Below, piece by piece: positions 23,477 through 36,659 of a DNA stretch of 60,000 nucleotides (position 1 is the first letter of the stretch; every line of letters begins with the position of its first letter). The notes under the pieces are model-generated. The model worked only from the letters and a program-made list of their open reading frames with translations, did not search any database and was not told where the DNA came from. The translations under genes were made by a program, and so were the position numbers. The DNA comes from Symsagittifera roscoffensis (lineage: Eukaryota > Xenacoelomorpha > Acoela > Convolutidae): the NCBI RefSeq assembly GCF_963678635.1, contig NC_087062.1, positions 97,209,705 to 97,269,704 on the forward strand, written 5' to 3'.

Positions 23477-24883
23477 AGCTGTCTTGTTTCCTATATAGTG
23501 CAACTTCATCTCAGGACTGTACTTTTATACTCAATTATTCAGTTTGATTTATTTCGTAAAATTGCTTTTAAAAACGAAAAAGTATATTCATATTTTCAAA
23601 TTAATTCAGAGCTGCAAAAACTTTTAAGAACGCTTCAAAACTGTACAGTCCGTTCGCTCACGCCATATAACCCGGCCAGGTAAGTTGGTATCGGAGCTAC
23701 CTTTGACTGATAGACTCGGCGGAGGCTGTTTTTGACGAGAGACCAGTACTGAACTTACTGAATTTTTTTTTCATTCCATTCGACAAATTAATTCATTGCT
23801 GAATTATAAAAAAAAATGAATAAGCAATCAAAAAAATTACACAAAAGAGTAACTACATGAACGCACGCACGTCTATGCATACACAGGCGTTGGTTTCTAC
23901 CTGGAACTAGTTTGAGCGTCAATCAATGCGCGTTTTAGTTGTTCACTTGCCATTGACTTAACTCATTCATGTTCATGCAGATTTTTACGTTTCAAGATAT
24001 CAACGGTATTTCAAATGAATTTTATTACCGTTCTAAAGCGTTAAAAATTATATACAACATTTTTTTTGGTACTATTGAGAGGCTAAATTTTAGTTTTTAC
24101 CAAACCGTTTTTCAGATTCAAACTCAAGGGGCTTTTGGAGAGTTTTCTGATTTTCAAAAATTGAGAGAAATTGTTGAATTACACCTCGTTTTGAAATTGG
24201 CAGACAAAAAAACTTAACTCATAGAAAAGTTTTAGCTGCTGTTTTACTTTATAAGCTTCCACCTCAATTACACTTAAGTAAGTTCTTTTCAACAAGGAGT
24301 ACTTAACAGTCTAAATCTTGATTTTTATTCATCCAGAAATATGACTGCAAACGCTTTATCGCGATCAGGGGCGGATCTAGAATTTTCCCGAAATTTCTCG
24401 ACTTTGTTTTTTTTCGGTCGGCTAAATTAATTTTTTTGAGCGCTTCCAGATCACTATAACAATTCGTTTGTGACAAGAATAGGCAATTTTTTAAGCAACA
24501 AGAAAAAACACGTCAAAAACATTTTTTGGGCACTTTTTGGGATTTTTTTTGCATAACTTTCGACACGCGCTCCCCTTCAAAACTAGTATACTTTGGCGCC
24601 GAAGGAAAAGTTTGTCATTGAAAATCGATGTCATGAAAGGTAGAAGTCTTGATGTTCTTGGAATAAACATGCTGAAAATTTCTTACGGGAGAATACTACC
24701 ACATCTTTTTGGTCTCAAGATTCTTGCCGTTTTTTTTTGAATTTCATTTGCAAAAATATGCACAGTTTTGCTTTCGGTTGAAGAATAATGGTTTTACTCT
24801 CGGTTTTATCTGTTTTTTTTTACAGTTTTTGCATGTCTTGTGCAAGTACCTACAAAGCCACACTTGGTAGATAGCCTGCACCG
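23477..24883. mobile_element. 1.4 kb segment present only in copy 2
   Basis: Either an insertion in copy 2 or a deletion in copy 1. It is a composite: 23645-23870 matches the reverse complement of the family at 45795-46010 and the ACGCACGCACG block at 45685; 24366-24620 is a hAT-like MITE fragment starting CAGGGGCGGATCTAG. No transposase frame is present. The edges (GATATAC / CGAAC) show no clear target duplication. Confidence 0.65.
24366..24620 (-). mobile_element. hAT-like MITE fragment
   Basis: The left end CAGGGGCGGATCTAG is intact and is followed by family blocks including 'GGGCACTTTTTGGG' and 'GGCGCCGAAGG'. The distal half is missing. Orientation is as in the 51105 copy. Confidence 0.7.
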
Positions 24884-27446
24884 AACTTTTCTCATATATG
24901 ATTATACAGATTTTATTCAGCCTCAAAATTTTTAATGTAAATCTGCAAAACTATGATTAATATATCCATTATTTTGAAATATTTTTAGTTAATAATTCAA
25001 TTTATCGTAATTCAATGTTTATAAATTCTTGAGATTTCTGATATGAACGTGCGATATCAGAAATTTTAAAAGTTTTAGTCTTAATTTTTAGAAAACAGGG
25101 GAAAACTTCACATATACTCTAATTATACACCGAAAAAAAATCTGATAGAACCATTGTGAAAATAATCCATTATTTCACTATTGTAGTAGAAGTTTTGATT
25201 TGATTTTGTCAAAGTTTCAGAGCGAAATTTGGGGCAGAATTTTTCAATGTAATTTGTTTTATTCCAGAAAATTTAGTTCAGGTCCGTATTATGTTTTCTT
25301 TAGGGTCAGAAATACCTAGGCAATTTTTTAACAAAAACATAACAATCAACATATTTATGGCTATTGATGTTTCACGAAAAACTTTTTAGAAGAGGTGGAG
25401 TAGTACAAAGCAAATTTTTACAACATTAGAACTAAGACTGCTCCAGCTTGTAACAATTTTGAAACTTGATTAAAAACATTTTATGCATCCAGCAAACGCG
25501 GAAAATTTTGAAAATACTGTTTAGGTAAAAAAAAAATAACCGTTTCAGTTTTCTTTTGATTTCATACACCCTATTTTGGTTAGCTTTTTAGTTCCCAAAA
25601 TGCAATTTGCCGGATTTTTAAATAAAAATTTGACGAGCAAAAAATTGCTTGGGCATAAATTGAATCGTTTTTCTGAATGGAAAATTTGTAGTTTGTTTTT
25701 TTTTGCAACAAAAAACACCATTTTGAGACCCTTTGGCATCTCAATTTTATGATACTTGTGTATCAAAATCATACCTTCACGAGTTTGCTCAAAATTTCTG
25801 TTTTGTACCTCATCAATTAACAATCTAAATTTATAAGGAAAAGCAAACTCCTGCATTAGTTTTGAAAGGACTAAGATACATTTTACGGTCTGTCAGAAAA
25901 CATTACTTTCAAAACGGTCGGTTAGAAAGTTTGAAATTGTTGCGAAAATCTAAGAAGAGTCTTGCAAAATTTTGGGTTCCAAAATGCGGTTCAGAAGAAA
26001 AATTGGCAAGAATTTTGCTTTGGCAGGGTCTGCATTTGTTTTTAAGGTTCTGGTAAGATGATTGCTCCGACCACCTTCATAATTTGTTTCTAAATGTTTC
26101 AGTTCAACAAAGACAATTTTGGCCGTTTTTTTTTGCTCAGTATTATTCACTATAATATTCATCTGGTACAGTATTTACACCAGCCTTTTTTTATTTTGAG
26201 AATTGGGTCGAAAACTTTCTTTCCGATTTTTGTAGAGTTAATATTTTGATACCTGAATCTCAAGTTAGATAATACGGAAATAATAAGTCCTTAAAAATTT
26301 CTTGAAATTGAAATTTTGATGTAATTTTTCTGAAAATAATTTTTTAGCTTCTTTGAGCTCATTAGCAGAGCTTGTCAGTGTGATTGATTTATTGAACAAT
26401 TTGTACTTATTGTATTTATTTCAAATTTAAACAATTATGCTGTTTTTTCTCAGCCTTAAAAAAATTACTGAACAGTTTTTGTAACTTTTAATTTTCTAAG
26501 ATCATGCTCGAAACTTTTTAATTGACCTCAGAGAGCTGTTAATCGGACCGAACATTTAAAATTGGTCGGTTTCCATATAGAGACAAGAGCTTTCCTTGCT
26601 GATCAAATTACACAAAATGTCCTGACCACAAAATTTCAAGTCACAAACTTTAAATTAAAGAAACTTTTTTTTCAAAAAAATTGAAAATCGAAAACAATTT
26701 TTTTTTTCAAGTTTTTTTTTCTTTATAGCTTTTCTAGTAAAGGTGAAAAAAAACAAATAGAATCAATATAAACAAAATCAAAATTGAATATTTAGCCAAA
26801 TTGCATTGGAAGGACAGCCAATTTCATATAATTATGTCAAATGCTGCCTAAGTTAATCAACAAAACGAAAATATTCAGATACGTTTTTCTCGACACCCAA
26901 AATTTTTTAAACAATTTTTTAAGAATCTACGCCACGAAAATATGAGCGTTAATATGATACCATTTTTGATGCAGTGGAAAACGGCCAGAAAAAAAACCGA
27001 TCCGAATCCATAGTTCCTTTCCACTCTTCGAGATAAAACCTCAGTAGGCAACCCTTTATCAAAAAGCAACATTTGACCATGGAGCTCGCGGCTTCGTTTC
27101 GAAATCATCTTTTTGTTTTTTCTTTTTCCCTATGTAAGTTAAAGTTTTAGCACCATAGACATAACCTTCAGCAAAAGTTTGCCTCAGATTTGACCTTGAC
27201 GTTTCATTTTGGCGACGTTTTATCACTAATTATGTACAACGAACGATGATTGAGAAGTTTAAACCACTTGATTTTGTTCCTGTGCGAACATTTAAATCAG
27301 TAATAACTGTTAAAATTTGATTTTGACTGTTGCAGACTGTGGGGATAGTATTTTTGTGCTCGATTTTTTTTTGCCACAAAAAATCATCAGATAGGTTCGT
27401 ATAATGATGAATCACATGCAGTTGCAGTTTGATTGATGTTTCAAAA
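24884..27446 (+). repeat. Large direct duplication, copy 2, second part
   Basis: Matches 19880-22446 in the same orientation with a low level of substitutions and small indels. Homology ends at TGTTTCAAAATT and the sequence beyond is unrelated to that after copy 1. Confidence 0.9.
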
Positions 27447-28360
27447 TTTTGGAAAATTTTTCGAATGCCGAGATAGTTCAATTTGAAACTTCTTCTTTTT
27501 GGACACATCTAGAGCGAGCGAAGGTTCGCTCTTTATTTTCTGATTGTAGGCTAATGGATATGATGAAGTTTTGTTATCATGCGTTAACGAAATCATGTGT
27601 AGTTTTTCTAAGTTTTTTGCTTTCCCCTTCCAGAAAGGCCAAAGTGTACATAAAGACAAAAAAAATGATACAAAAACAATTTTATTGCTTGTTTTTTCAT
27701 TTTTTTTGCAAATTCTACGAAGTGGTTTCTCGTTTCTCAAAATATACAAACATGCATGCATCAGATGAAGGTCTGATTTTTCTAGCATCTCAAGGTTTCA
27801 TTTCAGACTAAAAATTTGACTGAAAGTATGATGACGTATAAATTCAAAATTTATCTGTGATTGATTGATTTTGTATGGTCACTAAAACAGTCAAATGCAA
27901 GTTTTCTCTGGTCTACGTGTTTGAAACACGATGAAAAACGTGAAAAAGAAGTTGGGTACGCCTGCGTGACGTTCGCTGTCAGTATCGGTGTTTTCAGGTT
28001 TCGCCTTGCATGAAAATGGAAAAAGTGTTCTGTGAATCAACGTGGCTGGTTCATACATGGTCTACATATTTGGTGGACACTATCATTTTTCAAATTAAAC
28101 ACCTTGGTTATCTTGAATTAATGATTGTTTGAAAGTAAAAGTTATACATATCAACCCTGTTAAGTACAAACAAAAACTTTATCGAGACTACAGATTTTCT
28201 AAATTTGGCTCTATAATTTACATGCCTTCCTTTAAATTGTTTCCAAACCAGAGTCAAAATTAATTTATCGCAAACTTATTTTCTATACTTAACCAACTTG
28301 AATAATTGGCAATCAATTCGGGGGAAAGATTATATATATATAGTGATGTTTTGGTGTATT
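27447..28360. other. Spacer without recognisable gene
   Basis: Open frames overlap on both strands at 27441-27811, but neither has family resemblance or biased codon use. Confidence 0.45.
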
Positions 28361-28372
28361 TGGTTGTCGTGA

Positions 28373-28538
28373 CAGAGGTACCCGATAGCGCGCGGTAATG
28401 TCAGCGGGATCGGCGGCGCGGGCAGCGATGGAGGTGCTGGTGGCAGCGGTGACAGAGTTAGTAATGCAGAACATCTTGTGTTTGAACACAGAGTGAAAAT
28501 GGAGAAACGAAAACAGAAGATTGAGCAACAATATGTAA
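28373..28538 (+). CDS. Possible exon, Gly-rich then basic helical segment
   Basis: A GC-rich patch in AT-rich DNA follows an acceptor-like GTTGTCGTGACAG. The open frame reads QRYPIARGNVSGIGGAGSDG, a Gly/Ser run, then NAEHLVFEHRVKMEKRKQK and IEQQY, a predicted charged helix. It ends near a GTAATT that could act as a weak donor. Codon composition is unlike the flanks. I do not recognise a protein family and no neighbouring exon is visible. Part of it (GTGAAAATGGAGAAACGAAA and on) reappears in both arms of the adjacent hairpin, so it may instead be repeat sequence. Confidence 0.3.
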
Positions 28539-28576
28539 TTATGCTCATACATGTTTTTTTGAAATTTCAAAAACAT

Positions 28577-28836
28577 ATGTAAGGATGGCTACATATTGGT
28601 GCCCATTCTTCTGTTTTCGTTTCTCCACTTTCACCTAAACTTGAATTCATTTAGTTGATATATAAAAATATGTAAAAAGATATATAACTTTGTATAGACA
28701 GGCCTTGACTTTGTATAGACAGAAGTTATATATCTTTTTACATATTTTTATATATCACCTAAATGAATTCAAGTTTAGGTGAAAGTGGAGAAACGAAAAC
28801 AGAAGAATGGGCACCAATATGTAGCCATCTTTACAT
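28577..28836. repeat. Long near-perfect inverted repeat, 114-bp arms
   Basis: Arms 28577-28690 and 28723-28836 are reverse complements with about two mismatches, separated by a 32-base loop that holds two direct copies of TTGTATAGACAG. The transcript or single strand would form a very stable hairpin. Extra partial copies of the right arm lie at about 28494-28530 and 28869-28915, and the loop motif recurs as its complement near 29069. Confidence 0.93.
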
Positions 28837-29126
28837 GCAAAAAATTAATGCAAATGCAAAAAAAAAATTGTATATCTTTTTACATATTTTCATATAGTAC
28901 CTAAATGAATTCAGGTTCAAGTTCATTCTACTTACCTGTTCATTCACGGTTCTCAATCTAAACACTGCCACTGGCGTGTTATTTCATAGTAGCGGTTTTT
29001 TGGGGGGGGGGGGGAGAGTGAGGGTAACAGTGAGGGGTTTGGTTGGGCTCTTCCTCAGGGATACAACGCCTGTCTATACAAAGGGCCCCTCTGGTACTAT
29101 TTTACGTCATCCTTCTTTTTGCAGTT

Positions 29127-29245
29127 CCCCGGGCTACCTAGCCAGGGAAAAACCTTAGACTCCTGCCAGGAACTTCTTAAAGGGTCCAAGGCAATTCTGG
29201 AGTTCCTGGAAAGAGCCGTCTAAGAACCCTGGCAGGAATTCAAAG
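29127..29245 (+). repeat. GC-rich dispersed repeat with CCTGCCAGGAA motif
   Basis: The block CTCCTGCCAGGAACTTC then AAAGGGTCCAAGGCAAT matches the reverse complement of 32518-32552. Further CCAGGAA/TTCCTGG palindromes occur around 29380-29400, 30785-30960 and 32000-32120. Probably an old DNA element family of unknown class. Confidence 0.5.
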
Positions 29246-30729
29246 TTTTTAAAAGAATTTTTAACTAAGATAAGCCTCTTAACCTTTGGTATTTCATCTT
29301 AGCTTATCGAATTAGGAATAAAAGAACTCTATTTTTTGGACAAAGAAAAAAACTTGGAAAACCACGCGGCCTGGACACCTGCTAGGAACCGTTCCAGGAA
29401 ATCAAGGAAATCGAAGGTTGCATCAAAAAATTTGGCAACAGTCACCTTTTGCTTAGAAGATATTCTATAAAAACAGTCAATATATATGCCATGATTATAT
29501 TCAAAAGCAGTAGAAAAGTCCAAGTTTGTTTTTGAAAAAAAAATATTACACTTTTGAAACCATCAAAAATTTTTCGTTTTATTACTTTGCTTACGGCAAA
29601 GCGAGAATCCGAACACCTTTTTCTCTAAGTTTGAGGATTGTTTTTCAGCTCCTAATGTATGTAAATATGTACAATTACAAATCCGAAAAAACAATCGATA
29701 CGTTTTCAGGTTAGCGAAAAAAGCGTAGTATAGGGTTTTCCTACAATCATAATTCTGGTCCAATTGTGTTCAAAGTTTGCTGAAAACAATCAAAATAATA
29801 AATATGGTTAAGCGTTTGAAACAGAATGCATTTTGCGCTGGGTTGTTTTTGACCGAATGAACTTGCCTTCACAAAACTGGTAATTTTCATTGTTTTTTGG
29901 TCGATTTTATGGAACTTTACTTGAGCTCTCACAACTCCTAATGATATAAAGATACTTTTTTGGGCTGGTATTGCTAATTATACGTGCCAGTGATGCCTGA
30001 AAGTGCTTAGTTTTAAAATTTGATCTTTATTGCAATAAAAATGCGTTTCTGTGTGTTGATAGCTCATATGCACATTTTGTACAAATTTTTTTATCATGGT
30101 TGAGGATCTGTGGGAGTCAAAGTGATTGTCTTGGCGAACTAAATTTCATTCGTTTCATTGAATCCACATGTTAGGCGTTAGGAACAGAATACAATTGGCG
30201 CTGGGTTGTTTTTGACCCAATGAACTTGTCGTCACAAATTTGGTACTTTTCATAGTTTTTGTTTTCATGCTATTTCTGAGCAAAAACAACCGATGTCAAC
30301 TACGTAGTGAATTTTAAACAGAAGGAGACTATTTTTGGTATCGTGATGTCAATTTTCGCCGATAACTTTATTTATTTAAATAAAAAAGTTACTGTTGCAA
30401 ATAAAATTTGAAAAGTCGGGAGTTTTTCATTTTTTTTTACTTTTCATTCTGCCGTGTGTTGGACTATTCTGGAAACCTTTCTGATGCTCTGCATGTCTTT
30501 TAACCTTACGATTTTTTTCCCAACTATTTTTGCATGATTTGAAGGTTTTTTGATGACTGTAGATAATGTCTGATGTTTTGCTTGTTTTCAGGTTTCTAGT
30601 TTCTGTTCCTGTGTTTTCAGGGTCTCCCTTGTTTGTTCACTGGTAGCTAATATGGGAGGGAAAGTATTTCGTTTTCGGACAAAATTCTGTACCTTTTTAT
30701 TGTCTTCCTCCTTATGTGAGCTCGCTCGG

Positions 30730-30965
30730 CACCATTTTTTTAAGCTTTCAGCCAGGCTTGTATGCACGTCTAAAAATGTGGGATTCCAGCCCTGGTTCCT
30801 GGCTGAATTATTTCAAAAGCGGCTCTGGTCTCTTAGAGCGATCTAAAAAGCCAGGGGGTAATCATCGCAACACTTTGACCTGGTTTTTAACCCTGGCCAG
30901 GCCTGGCTCCATGGATGGGCTTCCATGGACAGGTATCCCGGGTCGACTTAAAAACTTGAGATGCC
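30730..30965. repeat. GC-rich patch related to CCAGG repeat family
   Basis: This region stands out by GC content and repeated CCTGG/CCAGG words, including CCATGGATGGGCTTCCATGGA, a local palindrome. The 84-codon open frame here has no recognisable domain. Confidence 0.35.
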
Positions 30966-30999
30966 AATAGATTTTAATTGTCCTGATTGGCGCTAAAAA

Positions 31000-32460
31000 A
31001 CTCATCTTTTATTCAAAACTTTCCATAATATTCCCGACACTTTCCACACAAAATTTTGTCAAAATGGGGTGTTCATTGTGTTTTTTGATTGTGATTTTCG
31101 CTAGAGTTCTTATAAACTCATGCAACTTCGTATTCTACAGCGCAAATGGCACCATGTTTCGAGAGGGATTTCAAAAAGCGCTGAAAAAAATTGAAAGCCG
31201 CTGCCAAGTAAATGCGACTTCCTAGAAAATAATTAAATGTATTTTGTTTACTGAAATTTCTTTCTTAAAAGTATCCTTGAAATTAGCCAGATTGTTCCGC
31301 TGGTTTTCAACGCCAGAAGTAGTGTTTTTTTTTTCAAAAGCCACCAGCTTTGAAGATCTAGGTTAAATGGCACAGTTCAACCAGCGACTAATTACATCGG
31401 CCAAAACCATTTCTATAAAATTGGCTGTAGGTGAGCAACTGAGCAAATATATATATATTAAGAAAATAGAATCTGCTTTTTTTTCTAGGAGTAAAAACCA
31501 TTTAAATAAACATGTCTTCTGTATATTTTCGCAGAATTCTTTGGTTGAATCAATATTTTCACTGAAAGAATTGTTTATTTAAAAAAACAATCCACTTGAT
31601 CAAAAATCTATTCCGGTAAATATCAAATTTATTCCATTATTTACTTTGTTGATGAAATAAAGCTGACCAGAATTATAAGTACTTTTCTTTTTTTTGAGAA
31701 ATTTCAATTGAAATGAAAGCATTCCTGAAAGAAAAAGAGATAACAAACTGGGGGGAACAATTTTCAACGGGGGAATTACAAGAATTCTGAGGAGAATAAG
31801 AAAAAATAAAATAAATCAAGGGTAAAATATCAATTCACTAACATAACTTTAATGCCTATAAGAATTCGAAAAGCGTATAAAATATTTCTTTTGAACTCAG
31901 TAGGGTCGGATTTAGTAAGGGTGTTGGATTAATGCGAACATCTCCAACCTTCAGATTTTCGATATCCTCATGACTCAAAAAATTCACCTCTTGAGTACCG
32001 TGGGTTACCTATCCATGGAAGACCATCCGTGGGGCCATCCTTGGAGCAAGGCCTGTCCTGGGAAAAACCATTTCAAAGTCTTGGGATTGCCCTTGATCTT
32101 CTGGAGAAACCTAAGAGTTCAGGCCTGAACTTCCACGTTTTTATTGGTTGCAGTTTCAAAATATAGCAACTAGAAATTGTGTTTGAGAATTTTGGGATAA
32201 TTTTCTAATTTTTTGTCTATTTTAAGCTTATTGTACTATTGGAAAACAAACCAGAATGTATATTACGGATCCACACAGAACAGTCAGTTTAGTTTTTGGT
32301 TCTTTTGTGTGCAAAAAGTGAGTTTGGCCTACGTTGTAAACATTTTTTGTTCTGAAAATGTTCTTTGAGCCTAAAATTGACTTGATTGCGCGGCCACTAA
32401 AAATTTAATGAAAATTCTATTTAAAAAAAACTTCAACATTTCTTGGCGGGTTTTCAAATT
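31000..32460. other. Spacer without recognisable gene
   Basis: AT-rich sequence. About 31990-32120 carries CCATGG and CCTGG words of the repeat family noted at 29127. Nothing else supportable. Confidence 0.45.
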
Positions 32461-32469
32461 TTTTTTATC

Positions 32470-32600
32470 TTACACTTCTTGGCAAGGTTTCTGGGGGACC
32501 CCTGACAGGAAGTCCATTATTGCCCTGGACTCTTTAAGTTCCTGGCAGGATGTCCAAGGTTTTATCTTAGCTTGGAATCCCTGGGACTATTTTACGACAA
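32470..32600 (-). repeat. GC-rich dispersed repeat, inverted copy
   Basis: Reverse complement of the 29127-29245 copy over at least 90 bases, including ATCCTGCCAGGAACTT and GTCCAGGGCAAT on the minus strand, with about 20% divergence by eye. Confidence 0.5.
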
Positions 32601-32699
32601 CCAGTTTCAGACAATCAGCCTTAGCAATTTTTGAAAGGCGAATTTTGAGAGGGGAAATGGTCAAAACTTTCCACAACTAGCAAAAAAAAAGGCAATTTT

Positions 32700-35600
32700 A
32701 AATTGCCCGTGTTTTGGGAGTCTTCCGAAAATTTATTGGATCAACTTTAAAAAACATAGACAAAATATATTAAAGTTCGACAAAGTTTTTGAAAGGTCTT
32801 CAAAAAACTAACTAACTTGTTTGTCTCGTCTGGAGAGTTCGAATCAGCACTACTATATTTGCACTGGAAACGAGCGCAAAAAAAACTAATTGTTAAGTTT
32901 TTTGGAATAATTGAAATCAATGTCGGTTCCAGAATGCGTTATCATGACGACTTAAATGGAACTGAAGTAAAAAAAACAGCAGAGTAGCTTAAACAAAAAA
33001 ACAAATTACTTTAATTTTCAGCTTGTTATGTATACTTCCAAAAAAATTTCCTGTTGAAAAAATTTAGAAAAAATTATTTTGCAGACAATCAAAAATATCT
33101 CTCAAAACTAGTTTTTTTTAAATTTTATATTTGGGAGAGAATTATATATATACGCAATTATTTAATGAAATTGCTTGTTAAGAAAAAACTGACTAAGAAA
33201 CGTGCAAAAAGCTATACAACTTTTTGAAGCAAAGCCCTGAGAAATTTAAGACAGAATTTGCGTGACAAACTCGGGCTCGTACCCTAGCGAAATAAGAAAA
33301 CATCTATTGCATCGGTGTTATGTTTAAGGAATGAAGTATCTGTTTGTATTATTGCTTTTGCTGATGCTAAGTTGGCTGTTTCAAAATATACTGTATCAGA
33401 TTGTTCGATTATAAAATAGTTCAAGTGCTCGTTCAATACATCTGGATAAAACAAGAAATGAAACTTGAGACGCGCATTTTTTTTTCAAATTGGAATAACA
33501 AGTAATGAAGATAGAACTTTATTAAGATTTTAGCAAAGCAAACAATTTGCGAAATTCGTGAATGAAAGTTTACCTATAAACCGAATATTTTTGGTTTTTT
33601 TATTAAATTAAAAATGCGCAAAAACTAACTGTTCAATTGTTAAGAAAAATATATCAGAGTGAGCCCCATTGTATGTGCTTAAAAAAATTTAGAGAATTCT
33701 ATAGTCATCTTAATTTTTGAAAAAAAAATTGATTTGTTTCAAAGCCAGTTTTTGTATAAAATTCACCCATTTTGAGAATGATGCGTTTTATTTTCATCTC
33801 TTTTTCGCCGGTATACACGAGCAGATTCGTTGTCTTTTCTTCTACGGAGGTTTGGTTTTTGTGGTTCATTAAACAAATTGTGTTTTGATGTATCGATAAC
33901 TGAGTTGACCATTCTGAAGTCCAAAAAATTTTCAGCGTTTTGCCTATCGTAAATTATTTTTATTGTTAAAATTGAATTGATATATTTTTGGATTTTGCTA
34001 TAAAATGTTGGTTAAATGTTTTTTTTTGTGAAGAAGCAACGCCATTTTTATTATATTTTAATATATCATTCCGCCTCAAAGGTGATACGAAGAGGATGCG
34101 ATCCACAGGTACCAAAATAATTGTTGTAGTTGCTCTTAGAGTTTTCTTCGTGGAATATAAAATTAATTATTCGCCCCTTCAAAACTATTATATATTGGCA
34201 ATGAAGGCAACTTTTAAAAAAATTGAGGTTTTTTGGTCCAAAAGGGATGTAGTTAAATAAAACTAAAAGGGAACCCTTTGGTTGGTGAGTGAGTCGAATC
34301 CCGCCCCCTCTAAATTCTCCGCTAGTCTCAAGTCAGTGGTACTAGAAGTTACGGCACTGATTTTTCACTGAATCATTACTGAAAAAGATCTGAAAACTCG
34401 CAGATTGAATAATTGAAATTTTTTTGATTTATATATAAATTAGTTGGGGAAAATAGGAATCTATGGGATAGATAAAAAAAATTGATGATTTACGGTAGCA
34501 CTACATCGCGGATTTCGATTTGTATATCGACAGCTTTACTAGGGTGAGGTTTTTTTACACAAAATAGTACATCTGAAAGCTTGCTCTTAAGTTATTCGGT
34601 TTGGTGTATTACTCCAGCCCTTTCAATCATAATTTGGATCCAAACATATTTAAAAGTTTTGCTGTCACAAAAGAACTGTTGCGAAAATATTGCTATTCAG
34701 ACTAATGCTAATTAAATGATAAGCTTTCTGAAAGGCATTAATAATCTTCAGAGTAGTCGGTTGATAAAAATTACTGAATATAAGATAAAAGTCGATAATC
34801 GATATTTATGATATGGTTTTTTATGCGATTAAGCAACTGGCGTTTTAATTGTTTTTTTTCTCCATAATAAGCCGTTATTACACTTGCCAACTTTACTGAG
34901 CGTTATTGTAACACTACGCCTTTTTTTGTCTAAACCAAGTCGCAAATATTGGTGCCACTTTTGCGGCTTCTTTACGACATTTGATAACACGTGCATTGAC
35001 AATCGATTAGTAATAAGTTAACACAGTTGATACTTCTTTAATTCATCAATTGAGCCAAAAAAAGCTATTTGTTTCAAACGACATAACAATCATAAAAACT
35101 CGATTTCATAATTTTTCTAATTCATTATACCTTGCTATTTTTTGCAGTGCAAACTTTAAACTTCATATGGCTTTATGCTTTCCAAGTTTTTTACTTGCAA
35201 CATTAGTGGATGCCTTCAGTTTGTTATATTCCAAACTATTTCCTGCAAAATTGAGTCTATTTGTATTTGGTGCCACTTTTGCTGCATGGTATTGGTAATT
35301 TGTAGCTGCACTGTTTGTGAGTAGTGTTTGTTGGTTGTTAAGCGTACGTCAACAAAAGGGCAGGGCGTGAGACTCGAGATCGCAGGTTTGAAGCTCATAT
35401 GGAGCAAAGTTTTACTTATTCAAAATTTATTTCTATCTTTTCTTATTTTACTTTATAAGGATATTTTTTGTCGAACTCTCGATGGTGTTTTGAAGCGCTG
35501 CTTCGCCTCTGCGTATAAAAAATTTCCTTAGTTGGATTGGATTGTTTTCGGAATTGTACGACTGATCAGTTTGTGTGATATAGCCCTGTAATCATTGGAT

Positions 35601-36640
35601 TTCATCAATGATTGCTAATTTTCCATTTTTTTGACTGAAGAAGAAATTGAGAATAACCTTCTGTTTTCTTCCAAAGTTTTTGACAAACAACACTTACCGT
35701 TATATATAACCCAATGGTATTTATTTTCTTTTTTATTTAAAAGCTGCGTTGTATTAAATTTTTGACAAATTTCTGCACACTCTGATATCAACTTTGGTGA
35801 TGATTTAGGAAACTCTGATCTGACATTTTAGGATATTTTCTCGAATAGTATAAGAAATTGTTTTTTTTTGTTTTGTGAGAGGAGATTCAGTCCGTGAACT
35901 TAAACGCATTTATTTGTTTTCACTTTGCTCAAAATGCAGTTTTATTTGTGGAAAAAATCATTAAATGCAAAAATACGAGAACAAAAAGAATTCAGCATTT
36001 TAAATGTAGATCGTCGAAAGTCGGCGACTCTTTGCTGACAAGTGCGGCATCCAGATGTTAGGTTACAATGAAGTGAAATATGAATTAGAAATGAGAAATG
36101 GATTACAAAAACAAATAAAATTCGGACAAAACCGGCAAAAGCAATAGGAAAACATTGGTCCTAACCTTCCAAAGGTCATCCAAATCTGCTTAGACAGTAA
36201 CTTTTTTCCTTATTAGTGTACGTCATAATTCATTTTATGCTAAACTGAAATTGATTTTAAAAGAGCTAATAAAATAAGTTTGATCAATTTTGTGAGGTCT
36301 ACTAAGTTTAGAAATTTAGGTTTCTTTTGCAAGTATAATTCTTGTTTTCAGTTTTCTCATGTTGAGTTTGTAATTTGATTTAAAATCAATTATCCTGAAA
36401 AAAAAAGAATAACAAATGAAATTTTTGTGTCTTCCTTTTCTCTGTGTCTTTGATTGACAAATTGATGCTAAGTGGGAATGAAATTTTTCCAGACGGCGAC
36501 GTGCTGTTTTACCCTCAAGCAGTAAGCGAAGAAAGGATTAATTTCTTTAATCAGATTAAAATTCAATTGAAAAGTTTTTAACCATTTTCTCTAAAAAAAT
36601 CCAAGCTTTTATTCGAAATAAGTTTTACCATTAAACTGAT
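32700..36640. other. Spacer with possible tRNA-derived fragments
   Basis: No gene seen. B-box-like words occur at 32838-32850 (GAGTTCGAATCAG), 34283-34297 (AGTCGAATCCCGC) and 35380-35395 (CAGGTTTGAAGCTC). Only the last has an A-box-like TGGTTGTTAAGCG upstream at tRNA spacing, so it may be a tRNA-derived SINE head. Confidence 0.3.
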
Positions 36641-36659
36641 GTGTCAAAAAATACGTTCA

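Noticed and set aside
27441-27811. 115- and 120-codon frames on opposite strands
   Set aside because: Opposing overlapping frames without family resemblance or codon bias; low-complexity DNA is the simpler explanation.
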